DNA of 64,000 bases. Origin: Aminipila terrae. GTDB lineage: Bacteria; Bacillota; Clostridia; Peptostreptococcales; Anaerovoracaceae. Position 1 is the first letter of the stretch, and the number at the start of each line of letters is the position of its first letter. Below, piece after piece: positions 34,005 through 42,731 of the stretch. The position numbers were made by a program, and so were the translations under genes. The stretch covers positions 2,604,001-2,668,000 of the forward strand of contig NZ_CP047591.1 in the NCBI RefSeq assembly GCF_010120715.1, in the 5' to 3' direction. The notes below the pieces were generated by a model. It saw only the letters and a program-made list of their open reading frames with translations. It did no database searches and was not told where the DNA came from.

Positions 34005-36248
34005 ATGACTGAATTATTAGCTCCAGCAGGGAATATGGAAGCTTTAAAGGCCGCAATTTCTAATGGTTGTGATGCAATATACTTAGGCATGCAAAAATTT
34101 GGTGCACGTGCATACTCGTGCAATTTTGATTTAGAATCATTAAAAGAGGCTGTTGATTATGCGCACCTGAGAAATATTAAAATCTATGTAACCATGAATA
34201 CCATCGTTTTCGAAAACGAAGTTGAAGAGATGAAGGCGCAGATGAACGAATTAAATGAAATCGGTGTGGATGGAATTATCGTTCAGGACTTGGTTGCTTT
34301 GGATTATATAGTTAAAAACTTTCTTGATATGGAAGCACATTGTTCAACTCAGATGGGAATAGACGATTTAGAAGGAACTTTATTATTTAAGGAGCTTGGT
34401 GCTAAACGAGTTGTTTTGGCCCGTGAGGTTCCGATTGAAAAAGTAAAAGAGATAAAAAGAATAGCTAAAATACCTTTAGAAATTTTTGCTCACGGTGCTT
34501 TATGTGTATCTTATTCTGGAAACTGTCTAATGTCTGGATTAATCGGCTATCGAAGCGGAAATCGGGGAAGATGTGTTGGTTCATGTCGTAAAGAGTATGA
34601 ACTACTTGATAAGACAACAGATACATCTTTAGGAAAAAACTATATTTTATCTACTAAGGATTTAAACACTATCGATTATATTAATGATTTAAAAGAAATA
34701 GATTCTTTAAAAATAGAGGGCCGAATGAAAGAGCCTGCCTATGTTGCCAATGTTGTATCAAAATATCGCATGGCCTTAGATGATAAAATAGCCCAAGAAG
34801 ATAAAGAGAATCTGAACAAAACATTCAATAGAACATTTACTAAAGGATATTTGTTTCACGAAGATCAGAAAGATATTACAAACATTTTAAGGCCGAATAA
34901 TTTTGGCTATGAAATTGGCAGAATTAGCAAAATGGTTAAAGACATGTATGAAATAACACTTACACGTACTTTAAATCAAAACGATATAATCAGAATAAGT
35001 CATAATAATGAAGATGTAAATTTAACTGTTGTAAAACTGTACGATAAAGATGGCAATTTAATTAACAAGGCACATGATGTCTGCTATATCAAAATCAAAG
35101 AAAAGTTGTCTAAGGGCGATTTAGTATATATAACGAAGGATTATTTTTATTACAAAGAGTTAGAGTCATCACTGGAAAAAGAATTTAAGCGCTTTAACCT
35201 AGATATAAGAGTGTATGCATATCCAGATTCAAAGCTTATCATTGATGCTGAGGGTTTAGGCTTCAATTATTTATATGAAAGCCAGGAAATACTAGGGGTC
35301 GCAATTAACAATCCAACAACAAAAGATCAGCTAATAAAGCAATTTTCAAGATTAAATGATACTATATTTGAACTTAATCATGTAGATTTTGAGGAATGCA
35401 ATGCATTTATTCCAGCTAAACTGTTAAATGCAGCAAGAAGAGATATTGTACAGGGCTTATACGACTTAAAGCTTAACAGCCAAAAGAAAAGAACCAAGGC
35501 TTTAAAAGCAAAAGAAAAAATAAGTTTTGCCCCTGAAAAACCATACCTTACGGCCTCTGTAACGACTAAGGAACAGTATGATGCTTGCGTGAACTGTGGA
35601 ATTAAGGAAATCTATTTTGAAAACGTTGTTAGAAGAAACCAGAATGATTATAAGGAAAAAGAAGGGCAGCTACTAATCGGAGGATATGGCGGAATTTATC
35701 ACTACAGAAAAACTAATCCTTTTGTTACGGACTACTCTCTAAATGTTGTTAATTCTACTAGTTGCTATGAATTATATAGATTAGGTGCGAAACGTGTAAC
35801 GTTATCTTATGAATTGAATAAGAGCCAAATTGAAGAGCTAATCAATGCTTATTATGAAGAAAATGGCGGCTATCCTGCGCTGGAGATGATTGTATATGGT
35901 AAGGCTCCTTTGATGTTTACAAAATATTGTCCGCTGAAAAAAATGAACCAATGCGGTATTTGTAGAACAAAGAGCTATGAGTTGAAAGATGATTACGGAA
36001 CCTTCCCAATCATTTGTCATGATGATTGTACAACGACTATTCTTAATGGCAAGACACTTAATCTTTTAGATGAGCTTCCAAGCATAAAAAGAATTGATGC
36101 ATTCAGATTGAACTTTACAGTTGAGTCCAAAGAGCAGGTTGTGACAACCATTAATAAGGCCTTAAACAAATTAAATGGCGGAATGGATAAAGCTGTCTTT
36201 AATAAGGAAACAGACACAAGAGGACATTTTAATAAAGAAATTTTGTAG
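34005..36248 (+). CDS. U32 family peptidase-like protein (RlhA/TrhP type)
   Basis: 747 codons from ATG 34005, chosen for GGAGGA at 33995-34000 and because family members begin ELLAPAG. The N-terminal TIM-barrel-like U32 domain has ELLAPAGNMEALKAAI, DAIYLGMQKFGARAY and the cluster CVSYSGNCLMSGLIGYRSGN with CVGSC. The C-terminal half is the extended U32/DUF3656 part, with further Cys residues (KYCPLKKMNQCGICR). Large U32 proteins of this kind are needed for hydroxylation of rRNA or tRNA bases (RlhA, TrhP), with prephenate-related cofactor supply, and are no longer thought of mainly as proteases. The four Cys suggest an iron-sulfur cluster. Its start lies just after the ABC-F stop, so two translation-related genes are coupled. 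Confidence 0.85.
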   Translation: MTELLAPAGNMEALKAAISNGCDAIYLGMQKFGARAYSCNFDLESLKEAVDYAHLRNIKIYVTMNTIVFENEVEEMKAQMNELNEIGVDGIIVQDLVALDYIVKNFLDMEAHCSTQMGIDDLEGTLLFKELGAKRVVLAREVPIEKVKEIKRIAKIPLEIFAHGALCVSYSGNCLMSGLIGYRSGNRGRCVGSCRKEYELLDKTTDTSLGKNYILSTKDLNTIDYINDLKEIDSLKIEGRMKEPAYVANVVSKYRMALDDKIAQEDKENLNKTFNRTFTKGYLFHEDQKDITNILRPNNFGYEIGRISKMVKDMYEITLTRTLNQNDIIRISHNNEDVNLTVVKLYDKDGNLINKAHDVCYIKIKEKLSKGDLVYITKDYFYYKELESSLEKEFKRFNLDIRVYAYPDSKLIIDAEGLGFNYLYESQEILGVAINNPTTKDQLIKQFSRLNDTIFELNHVDFEECNAFIPAKLLNAARRDIVQGLYDLKLNSQKKRTKALKAKEKISFAPEKPYLTASVTTKEQYDACVNCGIKEIYFENVVRRNQNDYKEKEGQLLIGGYGGIYHYRKTNPFVTDYSLNVVNSTSCYELYRLGAKRVTLSYELNKSQIEELINAYYEENGGYPALEMIVYGKAPLMFTKYCPLKKMNQCGICRTKSYELKDDYGTFPIICHDDCTTTILNGKTLNLLDELPSIKRIDAFRLNFTVESKEQVVTTINKALNKLNGGMDKAVFNKETDTRGHFNKEIL

Positions 36249-36282
36249 GGAAATTCCAGCTCAAATCAGGCTGGCGCCTTCA

Positions 36283-36326
36283 AAGATTGAGGTTTCAATA
36301 TTTTAAAAATGTTGGAACTTCTTTTT
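36283..36326 (+). terminator. terminator after the U32 gene
   Basis: Imperfect stem GAGGTTTCAATATTTT / AAAAATGTTGGAACTTC followed by T6. Confidence 0.65.
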
Positions 36327-36458
36327 TATTGTTTTTTACTTTGAACGAAAAGGTCTGTAAAAAATCTTTTAGGGACTATAATCATAGAAAATGTTGTTAT
36401 TTATTTAGAGAAGGACTATATTTATATAAAAAATAACAATAAAAGAAGGTGAGTGGTT

Positions 36459-36776
36459 TTGGTAAAAGTTGATGTTAATCCAGGGGCATGCGGATTAAAA
36501 ACAAGTTTGAGGATGGAAGTAGACGGTAATCAATCGCTTAAAATTGATATACAGTCAGAATGCCCACAAATTATGGCAATGGAGGCAGATTTAACAGAAT
36601 TAGCTGGTTATAAGGAGTGCTTTGAAAAGTATAGTAAGTCAATGATTTACAAGATTGCTGACAAACATTGCCGGCATTTGGCATGTCCTGTTCCAACAGC
36701 CATCATCAAGGGAATGGAAGTTGCTTATGGTTTTAACGTGTGCAAGGACGTAACCATACATATTGAGAAAGAATAA
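36459..36776 (+). CDS. small Cys-rich conserved hypothetical protein
   Basis: 105 codons from TTG 36459, preferred over GTG 36453 because the GAAGGTGA site at 36445-36452 gives proper spacing only to the TTG. Sequence MVKVDVNPGACGLKTSL..., with six Cys (GACG, ECPQ, KECF, KHCRHLACPVP, NVCKD). The C-terminal CRHLACPVPTAIIKGMEVA is reminiscent of small conserved clostridial proteins of the DUF6951 type. The Cys spacing suggests metal or cluster binding, but this is a guess. Stand-alone gene with terminators on both sides. Confidence 0.65.
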   Translation: MVKVDVNPGACGLKTSLRMEVDGNQSLKIDIQSECPQIMAMEADLTELAGYKECFEKYSKSMIYKIADKHCRHLACPVPTAIIKGMEVAYGFNVCKDVTIHIEKE

Positions 36777-36820
36777 TACATTCATCTAAATCAAAATGTT
36801 TTTTTAGAATTCAGCTGTGA

Positions 36821-36851
36821 GCCTACAATATAAAATATTGTAGGTTTTTTC
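36821..36851 (+). terminator. terminator of the small Cys-rich gene
   Basis: The stem CCTACAATAT / ATATTGTAGG is followed by T6. Confidence 0.75.
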
Positions 36852-37088
36852 TTTAATAATTGCCAAAAAAATTGGAGTATAACCCAAAGAAACTATTTTG
36901 AATATTGATTGTTATTAGAATATTCTACATATATTTAGAATGTTTTTCATAACTGTTTAGTGGAATTATAAACCATTTTAATGCATTTTAATACTAAATA
37001 TCTTAGCAAATGTGTATTTTTCAACATTTATTTTGCATGTGTAATTCGGACTTGCTTAAAAAATAAATATAAACTATGCCCTAAGGTA

Positions 37089-37116
37089 TTGATTTTTATT
37101 TAATCGATGTTATAAT
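37089..37116 (+). promoter_or_regulatory. sigma-A promoter upstream of the LysP-type permease
   Basis: TTGATT (37089-37094), 16-bp spacer, TATAAT (37111-37116). The stretch 36852-37088 before it is AT-rich with no gene. Transcription from here leaves a leader of about 315 bases. Confidence 0.65.
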
Positions 37117-37188
37117 TTAATTGAATTTACAGAATACTTCGTAAAATCAATATATTGTGAAAGACTATATTGCATTTATGTATTTATT

Positions 37189-37400
37189 TTGAATTCTGAT
37201 TCGGAGGTGGTAAGAAGCGCGGATAGATATTATCCGATATACGAAAGAGGACTTTTAAAAATGGGTAAGCGTCAAACGTAATTAGGCAATACTTTAATGT
37301 TTGACCATAGCAGTTGACTGTACCACATGGAAGTTTTCCTGTGGCGGACAGATTTCTGGCAGATTTATAATAAACACTTGTTTTATGCAACTGCTATTCT
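37189..37400 (+). promoter_or_regulatory. structured 5' leader of the lysine-type permease gene, possible L-box riboswitch
   Basis: The leader has several helices: CGGATA-gatat-TATCCG (37219-37235), CCACATGG...CCTGTGG (37322-37343) enclosed by CTGT/ACAG, and a long-range 10-bp pairing ATAGCAGTTG (37306-37315) with CAACTGCTAT (37388-37397) close to a T-run (37412-37418). The size, the position before a LysP-type permease and the CTGT-hairpin-GG.CAG order recall a lysine riboswitch, but the best-conserved L-box sequences are not clear to me. I am confident of structure, not of class. Confidence 0.4.
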
Positions 37401-37440
37401 ATGAAATTATTATGTTTTTTTAAGGTAAGGAGGATTTATT

Positions 37441-38955
37441 ATGAGTTCAGAAAAACATGGCGAAGGTACTAAACTGAGTCGTGGAATAAGGTCCAGACAG
37501 CTTACTATGATAGCTATCGGCGGAGCTATCGGTACAGGATTGTTTTTTGCAAGTGGAAGTGCAGTTTCATCTTCCGGTCCAGGAGGCGCAATGGTTGCCT
37601 ATGGATTAATGGGTCTTATAGTATTTTTTATGATGTCATCACTTGGTGAAATGGCAACTCAGTTACCACTTGTTGGATCTTTCGAAGCGTATGCTAACAG
37701 ATTTATCGATCCGGCTTTCGGCTTTGCTGTTGGTTGGAACTACTGGTTCTCTTGGGCTATTACTGTTGCAGCTGAATTCGTTGCAGCAGGTCTGATTGTT
37801 AAGTTCTGGATACCAGAAGTACCTGGTACTTTGGTAGCAATTATAGCATTCACGTTATTAATGGGTTTGAACCTGATTTCCACCAAATCATATGCAGAAG
37901 CAGAATATTGGTTTGCTGGTATTAAAGTAATCGCTGTTATTATTTTCCTGATTGCTGGTGTTCTTTGTATCTTCGGCATCATGGGTAATCATACAACAGG
38001 ATTCCAGAACTGGACACTGGATGCAGGTGATGGAGGAAAGGCTCCATTTGTTGGCGGATTTGCTGCAATGATGAGTGTATTTGCTGTAGCTGGATTCTCT
38101 TTCCAGGGAACTGAAATCGTAGGTCTTGCTGCTGCAGAAACAGCAGATCCTGAAAAGAATGTTCCAAAGGCAATCAATACAGTATTCTGGCGAATCTTAA
38201 TTTTCTACATAGGCAGTATCTTTGTAATCGGTACATTGATTCCGTTTACAGAACCTGACTTATTAAACGGAAGTGCTACAAACGTAGCAGCATCTCCATT
38301 TGTTCTGGTATTTAAAAATGTAGGTTTTGCAGCAGCAGCATCTGTTTTAAACGCTGTAATCCTGACATCCGTATTATCATGTGGTAACTCCGGTCTTTAT
38401 ACTTCTTCAAGAATGTTGCATGCAATGGCAACAAGAGGAAATGCACCAAAGTTCTTTGCAAAGACAAATAAACATGGTGTTCCTGTTTATGCAGTATGGG
38501 CAACTGGCGGTATCGCAGCACTTTCCTTCTTTGCTTCAATGGTAGGAGAAGGTAAGATTTATACAATTTTCTATAATGCATCAGCATTAAGCGGATTCTT
38601 TATCTGGCTTGGTATTTCAATCTGCCACTACAGATTCAGAAAAGCATGGGTTGCACAGGGCCACAGCATTTCAGAACTGAAATACAAATCATTATTGTAT
38701 CCATTTGGACCAATCTTTGCAGGAGTTATGATTACAGTAATCATTTTCTTAGCAAATATGTGGGTATTCCAGGCAGATACTTTCAGCTGGTTTGACTTCA
38801 TTTCTAACTATGCACTGATTCCTGTATTCCCTATTCTAATCATTGCATATAAGCTTAAGAAAAAGACTAAGCTTGTTCCTTTGACTGAATGTGACTTTAC
38901 TATTCCTGATGAAACAGTTGATGATCCAACTATAGCAGCAGCTGCTAACAAATAA
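37441..38955 (+). CDS. amino acid permease, LysP/AAT family
   Basis: 504 codons, start ATG 37441 after AAGGAGGA. Secondary transporter with twelve hydrophobic segments. The N-terminal RQLTMIAIGGAIGTGLFFAS is the APC signature; GFSFQGTEIVGLAAAE, GNSGLYTSSRML and LGISICHYRFRKAW are hallmarks of the AAT branch and strongly resemble the lysine permease LysP (PGG.M..Y.LMGLIVFFMM, SSLGEMA). It imports a cationic amino acid, most likely lysine, with protons. The gene is monocistronic, with its own promoter, long structured leader and strong terminator. Confidence 0.85.
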   Translation: MSSEKHGEGTKLSRGIRSRQLTMIAIGGAIGTGLFFASGSAVSSSGPGGAMVAYGLMGLIVFFMMSSLGEMATQLPLVGSFEAYANRFIDPAFGFAVGWNYWFSWAITVAAEFVAAGLIVKFWIPEVPGTLVAIIAFTLLMGLNLISTKSYAEAEYWFAGIKVIAVIIFLIAGVLCIFGIMGNHTTGFQNWTLDAGDGGKAPFVGGFAAMMSVFAVAGFSFQGTEIVGLAAAETADPEKNVPKAINTVFWRILIFYIGSIFVIGTLIPFTEPDLLNGSATNVAASPFVLVFKNVGFAAAASVLNAVILTSVLSCGNSGLYTSSRMLHAMATRGNAPKFFAKTNKHGVPVYAVWATGGIAALSFFASMVGEGKIYTIFYNASALSGFFIWLGISICHYRFRKAWVAQGHSISELKYKSLLYPFGPIFAGVMITVIIFLANMWVFQADTFSWFDFISNYALIPVFPILIIAYKLKKKTKLVPLTECDFTIPDETVDDPTIAAAANK

Positions 38956-38984
38956 AATCGGAATATTTAATTAAATAAAACAAT

Positions 38985-39022
38985 AAAAAGGTAGCAGATA
39001 ATAATAGTCTGCTACCTTTTTT
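38985..39022 (+). terminator. terminator of the permease gene
   Basis: The arms AAAAAGGTAGCAGA and TCTGCTACCTTTTTT form a long perfect stem with a T-tract. Confidence 0.88.
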
Positions 39023-39220
39023 ATAGAAATAAATCTAAATGGGGAGAACTTTTGCCAGCCTGAATAAAGTGTAAAAGAAAAAAACAGTAAGATACAAATA
39101 AAATTAAATATTTGTCCCTCATAAGATTGACACATCTTGTATAATAAAATATGTTTTTTGTTAATTATAACCTTTTTTAATTAAATTTTTATTTTTTTTT
39201 ACTAAAATTGATAATTTTTA

Positions 39221-39249
39221 TTGGACTTCTTTGTTAACGTGGTATAAAA
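39221..39249 (+). promoter_or_regulatory. promoter of the membrane pyrophosphatase gene
   Basis: TTGGAC (39221-39226), 16-bp spacer, TATAAAA (39243-39249). It leaves a leader of about 190 bases in which I see no riboswitch. The rest of 39023-39447 is AT-rich and gene-free. Confidence 0.5.
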
Positions 39250-39447
39250 TATTTAGCGAGCATTCCGTTTAATTCTCCTAATTATTTCCGAATTTTTAAA
39301 TTTTTATAAAGAATAAAATGAATTGATTGCAGCGGAAAAGGGTAGAATTGCTATGAACACGGTATAAGTATGCAATGCTTCATTGATATAGATGTTTCAT
39401 TCTATTATTAATGCAGCAAATTTTTAAATTTAAAGGGAGAGACTAAA

Positions 39448-41472
39448 ATGACTAATCTTATTTTGGCAGCATCTATTTTAGCATTAATATTTGCGGCTTA
39501 TTTATCCAAGTCAGTTCTTAAAGAAGACATGGGAACTGACAAAATGATTGAGATTTCAGAATCAATCCAACAGGGTGCAATGGCCTTTTTAAACAGACAG
39601 TATAAGACCTTGCTTCCAATTGCAATTATTATTTTTATCATCTTGGGATTATTAACTGAACACAAATGGTCATCTGCAATAGCATTTGGTGTTGGTGCAT
39701 TCTTTTCTGCACTAGCAGGTTACCTGGGTATGTACATCGCAACCAGAGCAAATGCCAGAACAACACATGCTGCAAAAAGCAGTTTGAAAAAGGCACTTGG
39801 AATTGCTTTCAAGGGCGGTTCTGTTATGGGTATGGGTGTTGTAGGTCTTGGATTACTTGGCGTATCATTGTTATATATATTTGTAGCTAAGCAGAATCCA
39901 GAATCTATAGCAGCAATCGACAGTTTCGCTTTCGGAGCTTCATTAATTGCTCTTTTTGCACGTATTGGCGGAGGTATTTTTACAAAGGCCGCTGACGTTG
40001 GTGCAGACCTGGTTGGTAAAGTAGAAGCTGGAATACCTGAAGATGACCCTAGAAACCCTGCAGTTATTGCTGACAATGTAGGGGATAACGTTGGTGACGT
40101 TGCAGGTATGGGTGCTGACCTGTTTGAATCTTATGCAGCAACATCCATTGCAGCAATGCTATTAGGTACATTCATGCCTGGACAGACAGGTGTAATACTT
40201 CCGCTATTATTGGGTGCAGCAGGAATTATTGCCTCTATTATCGGAACTCTTTTCATTTACACAGGTAATGATGGAAATCCACAGTCCGGACTTAACAGAA
40301 GTCTTTATACATCTTTCATTTTGTCTGCAGTTGCAGCATTTTTCCTGACCAGATATTTATTGCCAGACCATCAGATTCAATTTTTCATTGCAATTATGGG
40401 TGGTTTAATCGCAAACATTTTAATCGGACTGGTAACAGAGTACTTTACAGCACAAAATTATTCACCGGTTCAGAATATTGCAAAATCCTCTCAGACAGGA
40501 GCTGCAACAAATGCCATTTATGGTTTCTCCGTAGGACTTGAAAGTACTGCACTTCCAATTGTAATTATTATTGCAACTGTTGCAGTAGCTTATGTAGTTC
40601 CAGGAGGCGGTGTTTATGGATTCTATGGAATCGCATTAGCAGCAATGGGTATGTTATCCATGGCAGGTACCATTGTAGCTATCGATGCTTATGGACCAAT
40701 TGCAGACAATGCTGGTGGTATTGCTGAAATGGCTGGTCTTGAACCAGAAGTTCGTCAGGTTACGGACAAGCTTGATGCTGTTGGAAACACTACAGCAGCT
40801 ATCGCAAAGGGATTTGCTATCGGATCTGCTGCAATTACTGCAATTGCATTATTCTCTGCGTTTGCTCAGAGAGCAGGTTTAGCTTCACTTGATATATTAA
40901 ATCCAATGATTATGCTTGGTTTATTGTTTGGTGCAATGATTCCATTCCTGTTCTGTGCATACGCTATGAGAGCCGTTGGAACTGCAGCCTTTGAAATGAT
41001 TGAAGAAGTAAGAAGACAGTTCAGAGAAATCCCAGGACTTTTACAAGGAACAGCAAAGGCAGATTATAAGAAGTGCGTAGATATTTCTACAAAAGCTGCT
41101 ATAAAGAGAATGATTAAGCCAGGACTGATTGCTCCTTTAAGCATAATTGTTATAGGTTTCGGTATTGCTGCATTTAATCCTACCGTTGCATTAAACGTTC
41201 TTGGCGGTATGCTGGTTGGCGGTACTGCAAGTGGTGTACTACTTGCTCTTACTATGTCAAATGCAGGTGGTGCATGGGATAATGCTAAGAAATACATTGA
41301 AACTGGTGCACTTGGTGGAAAAGGTTCAGAAGCGCATAAAGCTGCAGTTGTTGGAGATACCATCGGCGATCCGTTTAAAGATACAGCCGGTCCTTCACTA
41401 AATGCAGTAATCAAGGTTATGGGTACTATCTCATTAATCGTTGCTCCTATTATTGCAGCAATGATAAAATAA
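39448..41472 (+). CDS. hppA: membrane-bound ion-pumping pyrophosphatase, K+-dependent type
   Basis: 674 codons, start ATG 39448 after AAGGGAGAGA. It hydrolyses pyrophosphate and pumps Na+ and/or H+ across the membrane; about 16 hydrophobic helices. The substrate loop FTKAADVGADLVGKVE, the NVGDNVGDVAGMGADLFESY motif and the C-terminal DTIGDPFKDTAGPSLN bind the Mg-pyrophosphate. The motif GNTTAAIAKG has Ala where K+-independent enzymes have Lys, so this is a K+-dependent enzyme, a class dominated by Na+ pumps. It lets the cell conserve the energy of pyrophosphate from biosynthesis. Monocistronic with a strong terminator. Confidence 0.95.
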   Translation: MTNLILAASILALIFAAYLSKSVLKEDMGTDKMIEISESIQQGAMAFLNRQYKTLLPIAIIIFIILGLLTEHKWSSAIAFGVGAFFSALAGYLGMYIATRANARTTHAAKSSLKKALGIAFKGGSVMGMGVVGLGLLGVSLLYIFVAKQNPESIAAIDSFAFGASLIALFARIGGGIFTKAADVGADLVGKVEAGIPEDDPRNPAVIADNVGDNVGDVAGMGADLFESYAATSIAAMLLGTFMPGQTGVILPLLLGAAGIIASIIGTLFIYTGNDGNPQSGLNRSLYTSFILSAVAAFFLTRYLLPDHQIQFFIAIMGGLIANILIGLVTEYFTAQNYSPVQNIAKSSQTGAATNAIYGFSVGLESTALPIVIIIATVAVAYVVPGGGVYGFYGIALAAMGMLSMAGTIVAIDAYGPIADNAGGIAEMAGLEPEVRQVTDKLDAVGNTTAAIAKGFAIGSAAITAIALFSAFAQRAGLASLDILNPMIMLGLLFGAMIPFLFCAYAMRAVGTAAFEMIEEVRRQFREIPGLLQGTAKADYKKCVDISTKAAIKRMIKPGLIAPLSIIVIGFGIAAFNPTVALNVLGGMLVGGTASGVLLALTMSNAGGAWDNAKKYIETGALGGKGSEAHKAAVVGDTIGDPFKDTAGPSLNAVIKVMGTISLIVAPIIAAMIK

Positions 41473-41532
41473 AAGTGCCTGTAGAACAAATTTTTAAATA
41501 AATAAATACAAATTTTAATAAAATGGAAATTG

Positions 41533-41568
41533 AGACTGTGCTTAAAACTTTTAGCACAGTCTTTTTTT
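41533..41568 (+). terminator. terminator of hppA
   Basis: The stem AGACTGTGCT / AGCACAGTCT is followed by T7. Confidence 0.85.
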
Positions 41569-41583
41569 AGGTATTTATAAAAA

Positions 41584-41612
41584 TTGCTGAATTTCACAAA
41601 ATATGTTATAAT
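41584..41612 (+). promoter_or_regulatory. promoter of the eutS-eutP pair
   Basis: TTGCTG (41584-41589), 17-bp spacer, TATAAT (41607-41612), 60 bp before eutS. Confidence 0.6.
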
Positions 41613-41671
41613 AATTATTACGTTAAAAAATAAACTAACAGAATAAACGGCATAAAAGTTAAAGAAAAGAG

Positions 41672-42067
41672 ATGAAGAAAAAGATGGATATAAGAGATTT
41701 GCTACCAGAAGATTCAGAAGGAAGACTAAGAATTATACAGGAAAGTGTTCCTGGAAAACAGATTTCCCTGGCTCATATAATAGGTGGACCCAGACCAATT
41801 GTATATAAAAAGTTAGGATTAAACCCTGATATTGATTTCAATAATTCTGCAATTGGAATCCTCAACGTAACGCCTCCCGAATCAGCAGTAATTGCAAGTG
41901 ATGTAGCAATTAAAGCAGGGGATGTATATTTAGGATTTGTAGACAGATTCAGCGGAACACTGATTATAACAGGGAGGCTGTCGGAAGTAGAAACGGCTAT
42001 ACAGGAAATTGTTTCTTACTTTAAAAATGAACTGGAATTTGCTGTGTGCAGAATAACAAGAAGGTAA
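41672..42067 (+). CDS. eutS: EutS/PduU-type bacterial microcompartment shell protein
   Basis: 131 codons, start ATG 41672 (AAAGAAAAGAG upstream; GATG 41684 is another option). The BMC domain of circularly permuted EutS type is clear: RIIQESVPGKQISLAHIIG, IGILNVTPPESAVIASDVAI, KAGDVYLGFVDRFSGTL and IITGRLSEVETAIQEIVSYF. An N-terminal extension (MKKKMDIRDLLPEDSEG) precedes it. Such proteins form hexameric tiles of the shell around ethanolamine or propanediol enzymes. Only the eutP-like gene follows; no other shell or enzyme genes of a microcompartment are in the window, so its role as a stand-alone gene is unclear. Confidence 0.88.
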   Translation: MKKKMDIRDLLPEDSEGRLRIIQESVPGKQISLAHIIGGPRPIVYKKLGLNPDIDFNNSAIGILNVTPPESAVIASDVAIKAGDVYLGFVDRFSGTLIITGRLSEVETAIQEIVSYFKNELEFAVCRITRR

Positions 42068-42072
42068 TAATC

Positions 42073-42552
42073 ATGAGGAAGATTATGCTTCTTGGGCGTA
42101 GTGAGGCCGGAAAGACTACGCTGACACAGGCTTTAAAGGGAGAAAAAATTACCTATCATAAAACCCAGTATGTCAACTATTATGATGTTATTATTGATAC
42201 ACCGGGAGAATATGCGGAAACCAATACGCTGGCAGGTGCCCTGGCGATTTATTCTTACGAAGCAGATGTAATAGGTATGCTGCTGAGTGCTATTGAGCCT
42301 TATTCCCTGTATCCCCCATGTGTATGTGCCATCGCAACAAGAGAGGTAATAGGTATTGTTACAAAGATAGATCATAAGGAAGCTGATGTGGAACAGGCTA
42401 AAGAATGGCTGAGATTAGCAGGCTGTGAAAAAATATTTTGTATCAGTGCTTACACTGGAGAGGGAATTTCAGATATTTTAGAATATTTAAAGGAAGATGG
42501 AGATATACTTCCATGGGAGGAAGCTAAAGCAAAAGACGATATTTTGATATAG
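42073..42552 (+). CDS. eutP: EutP/PduV family GTPase-like protein
   Basis: 159 codons from ATG 42073 (AAGAAGG upstream), preferred over ATG 42046, which lies in the eutS end. P-loop GRSEAGKTTL (residues 7-16), YYDVIIDTPGEYAE as G3, and GIVTKIDHKEADVE with the TKID of G4. EutP/PduV proteins are small Ras-like proteins of microcompartment operons; PduV localises to the compartment surface, and EutP has been linked to acetate kinase activity in one species. It follows eutS by 5 bp, so they are one unit. The following transporter has its own upstream region. Confidence 0.85.
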   Translation: MRKIMLLGRSEAGKTTLTQALKGEKITYHKTQYVNYYDVIIDTPGEYAETNTLAGALAIYSYEADVIGMLLSAIEPYSLYPPCVCAIATREVIGIVTKIDHKEADVEQAKEWLRLAGCEKIFCISAYTGEGISDILEYLKEDGDILPWEEAKAKDDILI

Positions 42553-42731
42553 CAAAGTCATGTAATTATGTAGAAAGAATCACGATTTATTTACCTATAT
42601 TTTGTTAAAAAAAACAAATTTCAAATAATTCAACATATTTTTTCCAAAAACCATTGAACAAACTCCTAAAAATGTATAAAATACTAAATGCACTAGCTAT
42701 AATTTTATATATAACTTTAAGGAGAGAAAAA

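Noticed and set aside
37740..38587. Several minus-strand ORFs across the permease gene
   Set aside because: They mirror the codon bias of the transmembrane helices of the plus-strand gene and lack ribosome binding sites.
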